From positions 62,001 through 126,000 of the forward strand of contig NZ_CP039291.1 in the NCBI RefSeq assembly GCF_004798685.1: 64,000 nucleotides of DNA, written 5' to 3'. A model generated the notes under the pieces. It saw only the letters and a program-made list of their open reading frames with translations, was not told the DNA's origin and ran no database searches. How positions within the stretch are numbered: position 1 is the first letter of the stretch; every line of letters starts with the position of its first letter. Below are positions 34,815-43,161 of the stretch, piece by piece. The translations under genes and the position numbers were made by a program. Source of the stretch: Cellulomonas shaoxiangyii. GTDB taxonomy: Bacteria > Actinomycetota > Actinomycetes > Actinomycetales > Cellulomonadaceae.

Positions 34815-35456
34815 ATGCGACTGACGGTGCACGAGTTCATGACGCTCGACGGCGTGGTGCAGGGCCCGGGAGCACCCGACGAGGACCCGCGCGACGGGTT
34901 CACCGCCGGCGGGTGGGTGGTGCCGTTCGCGGACGACCCGGTGTTCGGCGAGGTCGTCGGCGACTGGTTCGGCCGGACCGACGAGCTCCTGTTCGGGCGC
35001 ACGACCTGGGAGCTGATGCGCGCGTACTGGCCGCAGGTGACCGGCGACGACAACCCGGCGGCGGTGCAGCTCAACGGGCGGCCCAAGCACGTGGTCACGT
35101 CGAGCGCGCTGGGCGGGGACTGGGCCGGGTCGGTGCGGCTCGAGGGCGACGTGTTGGAGGCGGTGACGGCGCTGAAGGAGCGCGACGGCGGCGAGCTGCA
35201 GGTGCACGGGTGCGCGCGGCTCGCGGCGACGCTGCACGCGGCGGGGCTGGTGGACGAGTACCGGCTGCTCGTCGCGCCCGTGACGGTCGGGCACGGACGC
35301 CGCCTCTTCGGCACGGACGCCGTGCCGCGCGGGTACGACGTCGTCGACCACCGGTCGAGCGCGCGCGGCCTGACGTACCTGGCGCTCACGCCGCGGCCCT
35401 ACGAGGTCGCGGCCGCGGCGGTCGTCGACGGCCGGGACGTCGTCGTGCCGGTCTGA
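34815..35456 (+). CDS. dihydrofolate reductase family protein (RibD C-terminal-like)
   Basis: 213 residues from ATG 34815 with AGGAGG upstream; the longer frame starting at 34725 lacks one. MRLTVHEFMTLDGVVQGPGAP, LLFGRTTWELMRAYW and GCARLAATLHAAGLVDEYRLLVAPVTVGHGRRLF are the blocks of the 'YyaP/RibD C-terminal' group, which shares the NADPH-binding DHFR fold but whose substrates are mostly unknown. A strong terminator follows. Confidence 0.87.
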   Translation: MRLTVHEFMTLDGVVQGPGAPDEDPRDGFTAGGWVVPFADDPVFGEVVGDWFGRTDELLFGRTTWELMRAYWPQVTGDDNPAAVQLNGRPKHVVTSSALGGDWAGSVRLEGDVLEAVTALKERDGGELQVHGCARLAATLHAAGLVDEYRLLVAPVTVGHGRRLFGTDAVPRGYDVVDHRSSARGLTYLALTPRPYEVAAAAVVDGRDVVVPV

Positions 35457-35473
35457 CGCCGTCCGGCCCGCAC

Positions 35474-35518
35474 CGACGACGGCGCCCGCCCCCGGTGCGG
35501 GGACGGGCGCCGTCGTCG
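35474..35518. terminator. 15-bp-stem hairpin between convergent genes
   Basis: CGACGACGGCGCCCG (35474-35488) pairs perfectly with CGGGCGCCGTCGTCG (35504-35518), and inner C/G runs extend the stem with a bulge. It separates the DHFR-like gene (+) from metE (-). Confidence 0.88.
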
Positions 35519-35590
35519 TGCGTCCGCGGTGGTGGGCGCACCCCGGACGCGCGTCGCCGGGCCGGCGCGAGCGGACGCCGGCCCGGGCCG

Positions 35591-37939
35591 TCAGAGCGTC
35601 GCGCGGACCGTGCGCGTCGCCGCGACCAGGTGCTCGAGCGAGGGGGTGACCTCCTCGTAGCGGCGGGTCTTGAGGCCGCAGTCCGGGTTGACCCACAGCT
35701 GGTCGACGTCGATGGTGCGGACGGCCTCGCTGAGCAGCTCGGTGACCTCCGCCTCGCCCGGCACGCGCGGGGAGTGGATGTCGTAGACGCCCGGGCCGAC
35801 GGCGCGCGGGTAGCCCGCCGCGGCGATGTCCCCGAGGATCTCCATCTTCGAGCGCGCCGCCTCGATGCTCGTCACGTCCGCGTCCAGGCCGTCGATCGCG
35901 TCCATGATCTGCCCGAACTCCGAGTAGCACAGGTGCGTGTGGATCTGCGTCTCGGGGCGCACGCCGGCGGTCGAGAGCCGGAACGAGCGCACCGACCAGT
36001 CGAGGTACGCCGCGTGGTCCTTCTCGCGCAGCGGCAGCAGCTCGCGCAGCGCCGGCTCGTCCACCTGGACGATGCCGATGCCGGCGGCCTCGAGGTCCGC
36101 GATCTCGTCGCGCAGCGCGAGGGCCACCTGGTTCGCGGTGTCGCCGAGCGGCTGGTCGTCGCGGACGAACGACCAGGCGAGGATCGTCACCGGGCCCGTG
36201 AGCATGCCCTTGACGGGCTTCTCCGTCAGGGACTGCGTGTACGTCGACCACGCCACGGTGATCGGCGCGGGCCGCGAGACGTCGCCCCACAGGATCGACG
36301 GGCGCGTGCAGCGCGAGCCGTACGACTGCACCCAGCCGTTGCGCGTGACGGCGAACCCGTCGAGGTTCTCCGCGAAGTACTGCACCATGTCGTTGCGCTC
36401 GGGCTCGCCGTGCACCAGCACGTCCAGCCCGATCCGCTCCTGCAGCTCGACGACGCGGCGGATCTCCGCCTTCATCTCGTCCTCGTACTGCTCGGCCGTG
36501 AGCTCGCCCTTGCCGAACGCCGCGCGGGCCCTGCGGATGTCCGGCGTCTGCGGGAACGAGCCGATCGTCGTGGTCGGCAGCGCGGGCAGCCGGAGGCGTG
36601 CGGCCTGGGCGCTCTTGCGCTCGGCGAACGGGCCGCGGCGGAACTGCTCGTCCGTGAGGCCGGCGGCGCGCTCACGCACCTCGGGCCGCACGACGCCCGG
36701 GGCGCTCGCGCGGCTGCGCACGGCGTCGGACGCGGCGAGCAGCTGCTCGTGCACGGCCTCCCGCCCCTCGGTGAGGCCCTCGGCGAGCACGGCGACCTCG
36801 CGGACCTTCTCGTCGGCGAACGCGAGCCAGGACGCGAGCGTCGCGTCGAGCGCCGGCTCGTCCTCGACGGTGTGCGGGACGTGGAACAGCGACGTCGACG
36901 TGCCCACCGTGACCGCGCGCGCCGCCAGGGTCTCGAGCCGCTCGAGCACGGCCAGCTTCGCGTCGAGGTCGGCGCGCCAGATGTTGTGGCCGTCGACGAC
37001 GCCCCCGACGACCGTCTTGCCCGCCAGGCCGCCCACGACGACGGTCGGCGCCTCGCCCCGGACCAGGTCGATCGCGATGCCGTCCACGTCCGTCGCGGCG
37101 AGCACCGGCAGCGCGGGGCCCAGGTCGCCGTAGGGCGCGGCGACGAGGATCGCGGGGCGGTCGGGACGCGCGAGCTCGGTGGCCAGCGCGCGGTAGGCGC
37201 GGGTCGTCGCCTCGTGGAGCGCCTCGGCGGGCACGCCCACGGAGTCGGACACGAGCGCCGGCTCGTCGAGCTGCACCCACGTCGCACCGGCCGCCGCCAG
37301 CTCGGTGAGCAGGCGTGCGTAGACGGGCAGCAGGTCGTCGAGGCGGTCGAGCGGGTGGAAGCCCGCGGGCGCGTCCTCGCTCGGCTTGGACAGCGCGAGG
37401 AACGTGACCGGGCCGACCACGACGGGACGCGTGAGCACGCCGTCCGCGAGGCCCTCGGCGAACTCCGCCACCGGCCGGTCGCTGGCGTAGCGGAACGCCG
37501 TGCCCGGGCCGATCTCGGGGACGAGGTAGTGGTAGTTCGTGTCGAACCACTTCGTCATCTCGAGCGGGAGGTCGTCGCCGCGGCCGCGGGCGACGGTCGA
37601 GTAGCCGGCGAGGTCGAGGCGGCCGTCGGCGTCCTGCAGGTCCGCGAAGCGCGCGGGGACCGCGCCGACGAGCGCGGCGGCGTCGAGCACGTGGTCGTAG
37701 AACGAGAACGCGCTCGGGATCGCCGGGGCGTCCGTCGCGAGGCCGAGCTCGGCGAGGCGCGTGCGGGTGCGCCGGCGCAGGTCGGCGGCCACGGCCTCGA
37801 CCTCGTCCGCGGAGGTGCGGCCGGCCCAGAAGGCCTCGAGCGCCTTCTTCAGCTCGCGGCGCGGCCCGATGCGCGGGTAGCCCAGCACGGAGCCGGCGGG
37901 GAACGCCGGGGCGGCGGTCGGGGTGACGGTGGTGCTCAT
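35591..37939 (-). CDS. metE: cobalamin-independent methionine synthase
   Basis: 782 residues, full length for MetE. The N-terminal half has GYPRIGPRRELKKALEAFW, and the C-terminal catalytic half has LVHGEPERNDMVQYF, the zinc ligands in IHTHLCYSEFGQI (His, Cys) and the final Cys in WVNPDCGLKTRRYEE. It transfers methyl from 5-methyl-THF-triglutamate to homocysteine. Its ATG (37939) overlaps the metF stop, so it is translated as the second gene of metFE. The operon lies behind a SAM riboswitch, which should switch it off when SAM is plentiful. Confidence 0.96.
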   Translation of the reverse strand: MSTTVTPTAAPAFPAGSVLGYPRIGPRRELKKALEAFWAGRTSADEVEAVAADLRRRTRTRLAELGLATDAPAIPSAFSFYDHVLDAAALVGAVPARFADLQDADGRLDLAGYSTVARGRGDDLPLEMTKWFDTNYHYLVPEIGPGTAFRYASDRPVAEFAEGLADGVLTRPVVVGPVTFLALSKPSEDAPAGFHPLDRLDDLLPVYARLLTELAAAGATWVQLDEPALVSDSVGVPAEALHEATTRAYRALATELARPDRPAILVAAPYGDLGPALPVLAATDVDGIAIDLVRGEAPTVVVGGLAGKTVVGGVVDGHNIWRADLDAKLAVLERLETLAARAVTVGTSTSLFHVPHTVEDEPALDATLASWLAFADEKVREVAVLAEGLTEGREAVHEQLLAASDAVRSRASAPGVVRPEVRERAAGLTDEQFRRGPFAERKSAQAARLRLPALPTTTIGSFPQTPDIRRARAAFGKGELTAEQYEDEMKAEIRRVVELQERIGLDVLVHGEPERNDMVQYFAENLDGFAVTRNGWVQSYGSRCTRPSILWGDVSRPAPITVAWSTYTQSLTEKPVKGMLTGPVTILAWSFVRDDQPLGDTANQVALALRDEIADLEAAGIGIVQVDEPALRELLPLREKDHAAYLDWSVRSFRLSTAGVRPETQIHTHLCYSEFGQIMDAIDGLDADVTSIEAARSKMEILGDIAAAGYPRAVGPGVYDIHSPRVPGEAEVTELLSEAVRTIDVDQLWVNPDCGLKTRRYEEVTPSLEHLVAATRTVRATL

Positions 37940-39045
37940 GACGGGATACCTCGCGGTGTGGTGGTGGGCACGGCGGCGGGGTCGCCGGCGGGCTCGGGGG
38001 ACGTCGTAGGACGGGTGGGCGCGGCGCGGTCCGCCGGGGCACGGCCGGGTGCCGGGGGGCCGCCGCGCAGGTCGGCGCCCTCGAGCAGGTCGAGGGCTGC
38101 CTCGTGCCTGTTGAACGTGTAGACGTGCACGCCCGGCGCACCGCCGTCGAGCACGCCGTTGACCAGGTCGACGCTCGCGCGGATGCCGCGCCGGTGGCGC
38201 TCGGCGGGGTCGTCGACCGAGCCGAGCAGGTCGAGGAGGGTGCGCGGGACGGGCACCCCGGTGAGCTCCTGCACGCGCTCGAGACGCGCCGGGTCGGTGG
38301 TCGGGATGATGCCCGGCACGATCGGGATGGTGACCCCCGCGCGCCGCGCCTCGGCGACCAGGCCGAGGTACGCCTCCGCGTCGAAGAAGACCTGCGTGAT
38401 GGCGAAGTCGGCACCGGCCTCCTGCTTCGCGAGCAGCGCCTGCACGTCCTGCTCGCGCGTGCCGCCGGTGGCGTGGTTGCCACGCGGGAACGCGGCGACG
38501 GCCACCGACAGCGGCCGCACGCGCGCCCGGACCGCCTGTGCGGGGCTGCCCGCGCAGCGCCGCCGCTCGATCTCGCGCAGCAGCGCGACGAGCCCGGCCG
38601 CCGTGTCGACGCCGTCCGGGTGCGGCTGCCAGTCCGTCTGCCCCGCGGGCGGGTCGCCGCGCAGCGCGAGGAACGAGCGCACGCCCTCGTCGAGGAACTC
38701 CTCGACGATCGTGGCGACCTCCTCGCGCGACGTCCCCACGCAGGTCAGGTGGGCGATCGGGTTCAGCGTCGTCTCGCGCAGCAGGCGCGTCACGAGCGCG
38801 CGCGTCGTCTCCCGCGTGCGGCCGGAGGCGCCGTAGGTGACGGACACGAAGTCCGGCTCGGCGGCCTCGAGCTCGCGCACGGTCCGCCACAGGCGGGGCG
38901 CCGCGTCGAGGTCCCGCGGGGGGAACAGCTCGAAGGACACCGTCGGCCGGTCCAGCGCGGCGGCCGGCTCGCTCCGCCGGCGGGCGGTGCGCGGCGGGGC
39001 CTCGACCGCCGCCGCGGGTGGCCGGGTCCCGGTCACGGCGGTCAT
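37936..39045 (-). CDS. metF: 5,10-methylenetetrahydrofolate reductase
   Basis: 369 residues. VSFELFPPRDLDAAPRLWRTV, FVSVTYGASGRTRETTRALV, HLTCVGTSREEVATIVEEF, FLALRGDPP and AITQVFFDAEAYLGLV are the MTHFR TIM-barrel and FAD-binding blocks. It makes 5-methyl-THF, the methyl donor for MetE, encoded immediately downstream with a 4-base overlap. Residues 1-33 and the last 30 are low-complexity extensions. Its own ATG overlaps the stop of a 34-codon leader ORF. Confidence 0.95.
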   Translation of the reverse strand: MTAVTGTRPPAAAVEAPPRTARRRSEPAAALDRPTVSFELFPPRDLDAAPRLWRTVRELEAAEPDFVSVTYGASGRTRETTRALVTRLLRETTLNPIAHLTCVGTSREEVATIVEEFLDEGVRSFLALRGDPPAGQTDWQPHPDGVDTAAGLVALLREIERRRCAGSPAQAVRARVRPLSVAVAAFPRGNHATGGTREQDVQALLAKQEAGADFAITQVFFDAEAYLGLVAEARRAGVTIPIVPGIIPTTDPARLERVQELTGVPVPRTLLDLLGSVDDPAERHRRGIRASVDLVNGVLDGGAPGVHVYTFNRHEAALDLLEGADLRGGPPAPGRAPADRAAPTRPTTSPEPAGDPAAVPTTTPRGIPS

Positions 39046-39146
39046 CGGGCGGTCCCGGCCGAGGTGCGGCCGGGAGGGGCTGCGCCGGCGTCCCCGGCCG
39101 GCGCGGGGCCGTCCGAGGGGTCGGCGGCGTGGGTGGGCACGCTCAT
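39042..39146 (-). CDS. 34-residue leader ORF between SAM riboswitch and metF
   Basis: ATG 39146 to TGA 39042, beginning MSVPTHAADPSDGP and ending TSAGTAR. GGAG sits 5 bases before the ATG, and the stop overlaps the metF ATG (ATGA). The peptide is Ala/Pro/Gly-rich, without a recognisable domain or hydrophobic helix. Its position suggests that ribosomes loaded at the riboswitch-controlled site translate this ORF and then reinitiate at metF. A long in-frame N-terminal extension of metF is excluded because the two frames differ. Confidence 0.6.
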   Translation of the reverse strand: MSVPTHAADPSDGPAPAGDAGAAPPGRTSAGTAR

Positions 39147-39149
39147 CGT

Positions 39150-39247
39150 CACTCCATCGTTCCTGGCGGAAGCACCCACACCCTCAACGTGGAGGGGGGT
39201 TGCTGCGGCGTCGCTGAGCCAGGTCTCTCGGCCGCTCTGGATGGTCG
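39150..39247 (-). ncRNA. SAM riboswitch (SAM-I clan)
   Basis: On the minus strand, CCATCCAGAGCGGC leads into the conserved core GAGAGACCTGGC, then GACGCCGCAGCAACC, a variable hairpin, and GGGTGCTTCCGCCAGG, closing with GATGG. CCATC/GATGG can form P1 and CCTGGC/GCCAGG an internal stem. It precedes metF-metE. The closing P1 strand shares bases with the Shine-Dalgarno GGAG of the leader ORF, which points to translational control. Membership in SAM-I rather than an I/IV variant is not settled. Confidence 0.78.
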
Positions 39248-39383
39248 AGGGGAGCGTATCCAGCGTGACCGGATGGCGGACAGAGGTGACCGTTGGGTGA
39301 GACGACCGGTTCCGCGGTGCGGTCGTGCGCCTGGGACGACGGGCGGGTGCGCCGGGGAGCGGGGTCCGGGGTCGGGGGTGGTG

Positions 39384-39602
39384 TCAGCGCTCGCGGCGGT
39401 GCAGCGACTGCGCCCGCTGGTCGCGCGGATGGCGCGGCCGCGGTACGCCGTACCAGGCGGTGGGCGAGCCGGCGGGCACCGACAGGAGGCCGTCCTGCAC
39501 GGCCTCGAGGACGCCCGGGTCGGGCGTCGCGCACGACTGCCACGCGTCCTGAGCGGCGCGCACGGCGTCGTGCCGCCCCTGGCCGTCCCGCTGCTCCGCC
39601 AT
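39384..39602 (-). CDS. small hypothetical protein
   Basis: 72 residues from ATG 39602. The sequence (AEQRDGQGRHDAVRAAQDAWQSCATPDPGVLEAVQDGLLSV, then a basic Arg/His-rich tail) has protein-like composition and a single Cys. No family is recognised. It begins 54 bp after the end of tag on the same strand. TAGGGT lies 7 bases before the ATG and could be a -10 box of a leaderless transcript. Confidence is limited by length. Confidence 0.45.
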   Translation of the reverse strand: MAEQRDGQGRHDAVRAAQDAWQSCATPDPGVLEAVQDGLLSVPAGSPTAWYGVPRPRHPRDQRAQSLHRRER

Positions 39603-39655
39603 GCCCGGCACCCTAGTGCGCGCCGCGCGTCCGGGTGAGCCGTCCGGGCGCGGTG

Positions 39656-40336
39656 TCACCCCGCCGGAGCAGCGTCGTGGCCCGGGGCCGTCCCGTCCGC
39701 CGCGGTCCGGTCCCCGCCGCCCGACCGCGCCCGGGAGGCCACCACCGGGCACGTCGCGAGGTGGTCGTCGACGACGCCGCACGCCTGCATCGCGGCGTAG
39801 GCGGTGGTCGGGCCGACGAACCGGAAGCCGAGCGCGCGCAGCTCACGCGCGAGCGCGGCCGACTCCGGGGTCCGGCCCGGCACGTCCGTCCACGTCGTGG
39901 CGCGGGGGCGCGGGCCGGTGGGCGCGTGCGACCACAGCACCTCGTCCAGCGTGCGGCCCGCCGCGTGCAGCGCGAGCGTCGCGCGCGCGTTCGCGACCGT
40001 CGCCTCGATCTTGGCCCGGTTCCGCACGATCGCCGCGTCGGCGAGCAGGCGCGCGACGTCGGACTCGTCGAACCGTGCGACCACCTCGGGGTCGAACCCG
40101 GCGAAGGCCGCGCGGAAGGCGGGCCGCTTGCGCAGGATCGTGATCCAGGCCAGCCCGGACTGGAACGCCTCGAGGGCGAGGCGCTCGTACAGCGCGTGCT
40201 CGTCGTGCACCGGGACGCCCCACTCGTCGTCGTGGTAGGCGGCGTACAGGGGGTCGCCGTCGCCGAAGCAGCGGCCGGCGACGAGGGGCCGGTCGGCGTG
40301 CGCGGCGGTCGGGGCGTCCGGCGTCGGTGGCGTCAT
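39656..40336 (-). CDS. tag: DNA-3-methyladenine glycosylase I
   Basis: 226 residues. RCFGDGDPLYAAYHDDEWGVPVHDEHALYERLALEAFQSGLAW is the diagnostic N-terminal block. ILRKRPAFRAAFAGFDPEVVARF and LGFRFVGPTTAYAAMQACGVVDDHLATC follow, with the zinc-binding Cys/His set at the two ends (RCF, YHDDEW, DDHLATC). It removes 3-methyladenine from alkylated DNA. A 30-residue low-complexity C-tail is extra. Together with AlkZ-like (56613) and Pol IV (4636), this gives several alkylation/bypass functions in the window. Confidence 0.93.
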   Translation of the reverse strand: MTPPTPDAPTAAHADRPLVAGRCFGDGDPLYAAYHDDEWGVPVHDEHALYERLALEAFQSGLAWITILRKRPAFRAAFAGFDPEVVARFDESDVARLLADAAIVRNRAKIEATVANARATLALHAAGRTLDEVLWSHAPTGPRPRATTWTDVPGRTPESAALARELRALGFRFVGPTTAYAAMQACGVVDDHLATCPVVASRARSGGGDRTAADGTAPGHDAAPAG

Positions 40337-40445
40337 GCCGGGATCCTGCCTGGCGCCGGTGACGTCGTCGACGCGCGTCCTGGCGCCCGGTGCGCGCCGG
40401 CGCGACGCCGCGGGCTGAGGGCGGCTCGGTGCCCGCCGCCGCGCG

Positions 40446-41303
40446 TCACGGCCGTGCGGACCGGGCGACGAGCGCCGCGATCCCGTCGAGGATCATCGTG
40501 GTGCCGAAGTCGAGCCCAGCGCGGTCGGTCGGCTCGGCGGTCGGCTCGCCGGCCGGCCGGTCGAACGCGCCGCCCGCCACGGCCCGCGCGAGGGCCGGGT
40601 GCTCGTCGGGCGACACCAGCCGGGCGATCAGGGCGTCGGGGTCGCCCTGCCCACCCCCGGCGGCGGCCACCTGTCGCTGCCGTGCGGTGTAGGCGCTCTC
40701 GAGGCGCGCCCAGTCCAGCTGGTGGCTCGCGAGCACGCCGACCGCCTCGACCTTGTGGGCCTCGGGCACCTGCGTGTCCTCCAGGCACGCGAGCATCGCG
40801 TCCATCCACGCGAGCCGGTTCGGGCCCAGCGCGAACAGCACGGCGGGCAGGTCCGCGAACCACGGGTGGGCGGCGAGGGTGGGTCGCTGAGCCTCGAGGA
40901 GGGTCTCGAGGCGCGCCCGCCAGTCGCCCGCCTCGGGCCCGACGGGCGTCGGCGGCCCGGCAGCCCGGTCGACCATGAGCATGAGCAGCTCGTCCTTGCT
41001 GCGCACGTGCCGGTAGAGCGACATCGTGGTGAAGCCGAGCGACTGCGCGACCCGCGCCATCGACACGGCCTCGAGCCCCTCGGCGTCCGCCAGTGCGACG
41101 CCGGCGTCCGCGATCCCGTCGAGCGACAGGCTCGGCCGCGGTCCGCGCCGCCCGGGTGCGGGGCGTCGCCACAGGACGGCGACGTCGGGAGGCAGGCCCG
41201 CGGGCTCGCCCGGCGGTGCGGGCGCGACGGGGCTCTCGCCCGCCGGGCCCTCGGCGCGCCGGTCGGGTTCGGGGCGCGCGGCGCCGTCCGTGTGCTGGTC
41301 CAT
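40446..41303 (-). CDS. TetR family repressor with TetR_C-type ligand domain
   Basis: 285 residues. After about 55 Pro/Ala-rich residues comes the HTH (DGIADAGVALADAEGLEAVSMARVAQSLGFTTMSLYRHVRSKDELL) and a C-terminal domain of the tetracycline-repressor type (LAAHPWFADLP, GPNRLAWMDAMLACLED). It faces the DrrAB-type exporter genes. A palindromic operator lies between its own -35 (TTGTGT, 41340-41335) and -10 (TAGGAT, 41317-41312), only 8 bases from the ATG, so the transcript is probably leaderless. It should repress both itself and the exporter until a drug binds. Confidence 0.85.
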   Translation of the reverse strand: MDQHTDGAARPEPDRRAEGPAGESPVAPAPPGEPAGLPPDVAVLWRRPAPGRRGPRPSLSLDGIADAGVALADAEGLEAVSMARVAQSLGFTTMSLYRHVRSKDELLMLMVDRAAGPPTPVGPEAGDWRARLETLLEAQRPTLAAHPWFADLPAVLFALGPNRLAWMDAMLACLEDTQVPEAHKVEAVGVLASHQLDWARLESAYTARQRQVAAAGGGQGDPDALIARLVSPDEHPALARAVAGGAFDRPAGEPTAEPTDRAGLDFGTTMILDGIAALVARSARP

Positions 41304-41322
41304 TGACGACCGATCCTATGAC

Positions 41323-41339
41323 TGTGTATGACATACACA
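41323..41339. promoter_or_regulatory. TetR operator O1
   Basis: TGTGTATG-A-CATACACA, a perfect 17-bp palindrome in the 70-bp divergent gap. It covers the TetR spacer and the likely exporter -10 (TATGAC, 41327-41332). Confidence 0.8.
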
Positions 41340-41344
41340 ACGAG

Positions 41345-41359
41345 TGTGCGGCATACACA
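41345..41359. promoter_or_regulatory. TetR operator O2 (degenerate)
   Basis: TGTGCGGCATACACA keeps one full half-site (CATACACA) and the outer TGTG of O1, six bases further on. It may allow two dimers to bind side by side. Confidence 0.55.
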
Positions 41360-41373
41360 GAATCGAGGCGGCG

Positions 41374-42345
41374 ATGGACGAGGCGATGATCGCGGCGCGC
41401 GGGCTGCGCAAGGCGTACGGCGGGCGGGCCGTCCTGGACGGGGTCGACCTCACCGCGCACCGCGGGCAGGTCGTGGGCCTGCTCGGGCCCAACGGCGCCG
41501 GCAAGACGACGGTGGTGCGGATCCTGTCCACGCTCGTGGCACCCGACGGCGGCGCGGCCCGCGTGGCCGGGTTCGACGTGGTGCGCCAGGCCGCCCGTGT
41601 CCGCGGCGCGATCTCGCTCACCGGTCAGTACGCGGCCGTCGACGAGCTGCTCACCGGCGAGGAGAACCTGCGCCTCGCCGCGCGGCTCGCGCACCTCCCC
41701 CGCGGTCAGGTGCGCGGGGACGCCGCGGACATGCTCGAGCTGTTCGACCTGACGGACGCCGCGCGCCGCACCGTCCGCACGTACTCCGGGGGCATGCGCC
41801 GCCGGCTCGACCTCGCCGTGAGCCTGCTGAGCCGGCCCCAGGTGCTCTTCCTCGACGAGCCGACCACCGGCCTCGACCCGCGCAGCCGCAACGCGCTGTG
41901 GGACGTGGTCCGGTCCGTCGCGGCGGCGGGCGGCACGGTCCTGCTCACCACGCAGTACCTCGAGGAGGCCGACGCGCTCGCCGACCGCGTCGTGGTGATC
42001 GACCGCGGCGTCGTCATCGCGGAGGGCACCGCCGCACGCCTCAAGTCCGCGGTCGGCTCGGCGCACGTCGAGGTCGTGCTCGCGGACGGCACGACGCGGC
42101 GCACGGCGACCGACGGCTCGGTGGCGGACGTGCGCCGGATCCTCGCCGACGTCGAGCAGCGCGCCCTCGACGTCGTGCACTGGCAGGTCCGCACCCCCAC
42201 GCTCGACGACGCGTTCCTCGCCCTCACCGGCCAGGACGCCCGCCCCGGGCCGCGCGCCGTCCCGCCCGCCCTCGTCCCGCCCGCGTCCGCCCCGGCCGCC
42301 CCCGCCCCGCCCGCCCTCGTCCCGCCCGCCCAGGAGCCCCGATGA
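41374..42345 (+). CDS. ABC exporter ATP-binding protein (DrrA-type)
   Basis: 323 residues from ATG 41374 (GAGG upstream; the GTG at 41344 lies in O2). Walker A is GPNGAGKTT (Lys44), the signature is YSGGMRRRLDLAVSLL, Walker B is VLFLDEPTTGLD and the switch is TTQYLEEAD, all typical of daunorubicin-type ATPases. The C-terminal domain (AHVEVVLADGTTRR, TLDDAFLALTG) matches the DrrA group, followed by a Pro/Ala tail with a duplicated PPALVPPA. It is cotranslated with the permease (ATGA overlap) and likely exports a drug or lipid. Confidence 0.92.
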   Translation: MDEAMIAARGLRKAYGGRAVLDGVDLTAHRGQVVGLLGPNGAGKTTVVRILSTLVAPDGGAARVAGFDVVRQAARVRGAISLTGQYAAVDELLTGEENLRLAARLAHLPRGQVRGDAADMLELFDLTDAARRTVRTYSGGMRRRLDLAVSLLSRPQVLFLDEPTTGLDPRSRNALWDVVRSVAAAGGTVLLTTQYLEEADALADRVVVIDRGVVIAEGTAARLKSAVGSAHVEVVLADGTTRRTATDGSVADVRRILADVEQRALDVVHWQVRTPTLDDAFLALTGQDARPGPRAVPPALVPPASAPAAPAPPALVPPAQEPR

Positions 42346-43142
42346 CCGCCGTCGACCTGACGCCCCGCCCCGTGCCCGCGCCGCCGCGCCCCGGCGACGT
42401 CCTCCGCGACACGCTCGCCCTCGTGGGACGCAGCCTGCGGCGGTCCACGCGGCAGCTCGACACCCTGCTGCTCGCGGTCCTGCTGCCCGTGGTGCTGCTG
42501 CTGCTGTTCGTCTACGTGTTCGGCGGCGCGATCAGCTCCGGCATGGCGTACGTCGACTTCGTCGTGCCGGCGATCGTGCTGCTCACGGCGGGGTACGGCG
42601 CGGCGACCACGGCGGTCGACGTGGCGAGCGACATGACGAACGGGATCGTCGACCGGTTCCGCAGCATGCCCGTGCCGGCGGGCGCCGTGCTCACGGGCCA
42701 CGTCGCGGCGAGCCTCGCCCGCAACGTCGTGTCCACCGCGCTCGTCGTCGCGGTCGCGCTGCTCGTGGGCTTCCGCCCGGACGCGTCCGCCGGACGGTGG
42801 CTGGCCGCGCTCGGCGTCCTGCTCGTGTACGTGCTCGCCCTCACGTGGGTCGCCGTCGCGATCGGGCTCGTGGCGTCCGGGCCGGAGGCGGCCAGCGGGT
42901 TCACCTTCGTCATCATGTTCCTGCCGTACGTCTCCAGCGCCTTCGTGCCGGTCGGCACGATGCCGTCGGTGCTCGCCGCCCTGGCGGCGGTGAACCCGGT
43001 GACACCCGCCGCCGACGCCCTGCGCGGGCTGCTCCTCGGGCTGCCGGCCGACGGCGCGGCCGTCGCGGCGGTCGCGTCCTGGGGGGCCCTGCTCGTGGTG
43101 GCGCGCGTCGTCGCCGGCGCCCTGTTCCGCCGCCGGCGCTGA
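42342..43142 (+). CDS. ABC-2 type permease (DrrB-like)
   Basis: 266 residues with six hydrophobic helices. TLLLAVLLPVVLLLLFVYVFGGAI, DFVVPAIVLLTAGYGAATTAVDVASDMTNGIVDRFRSMPV and FVIMFLPYVSSAFVPVGTMPSVL are hallmark ABC-2 blocks of DrrB-type antibiotic exporters. The ATG at 42342 overlaps the ATPase stop, so the two subunits are made together. The TetR repressor upstream probably sets expression. Confidence 0.9.
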   Translation: MTAVDLTPRPVPAPPRPGDVLRDTLALVGRSLRRSTRQLDTLLLAVLLPVVLLLLFVYVFGGAISSGMAYVDFVVPAIVLLTAGYGAATTAVDVASDMTNGIVDRFRSMPVPAGAVLTGHVAASLARNVVSTALVVAVALLVGFRPDASAGRWLAALGVLLVYVLALTWVAVAIGLVASGPEAASGFTFVIMFLPYVSSAFVPVGTMPSVLAALAAVNPVTPAADALRGLLLGLPADGAAVAAVASWGALLVVARVVAGALFRRRR

Positions 43143-43161
43143 CGCCCGCCCCGGGCGCGGC

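Noticed and set aside
41344-41374. GTG 41344 as start of the ABC ATPase
   Set aside because: It lies inside operator O2 and has no ribosome site; ATG 41374 has GAGG upstream and begins the conserved fold.
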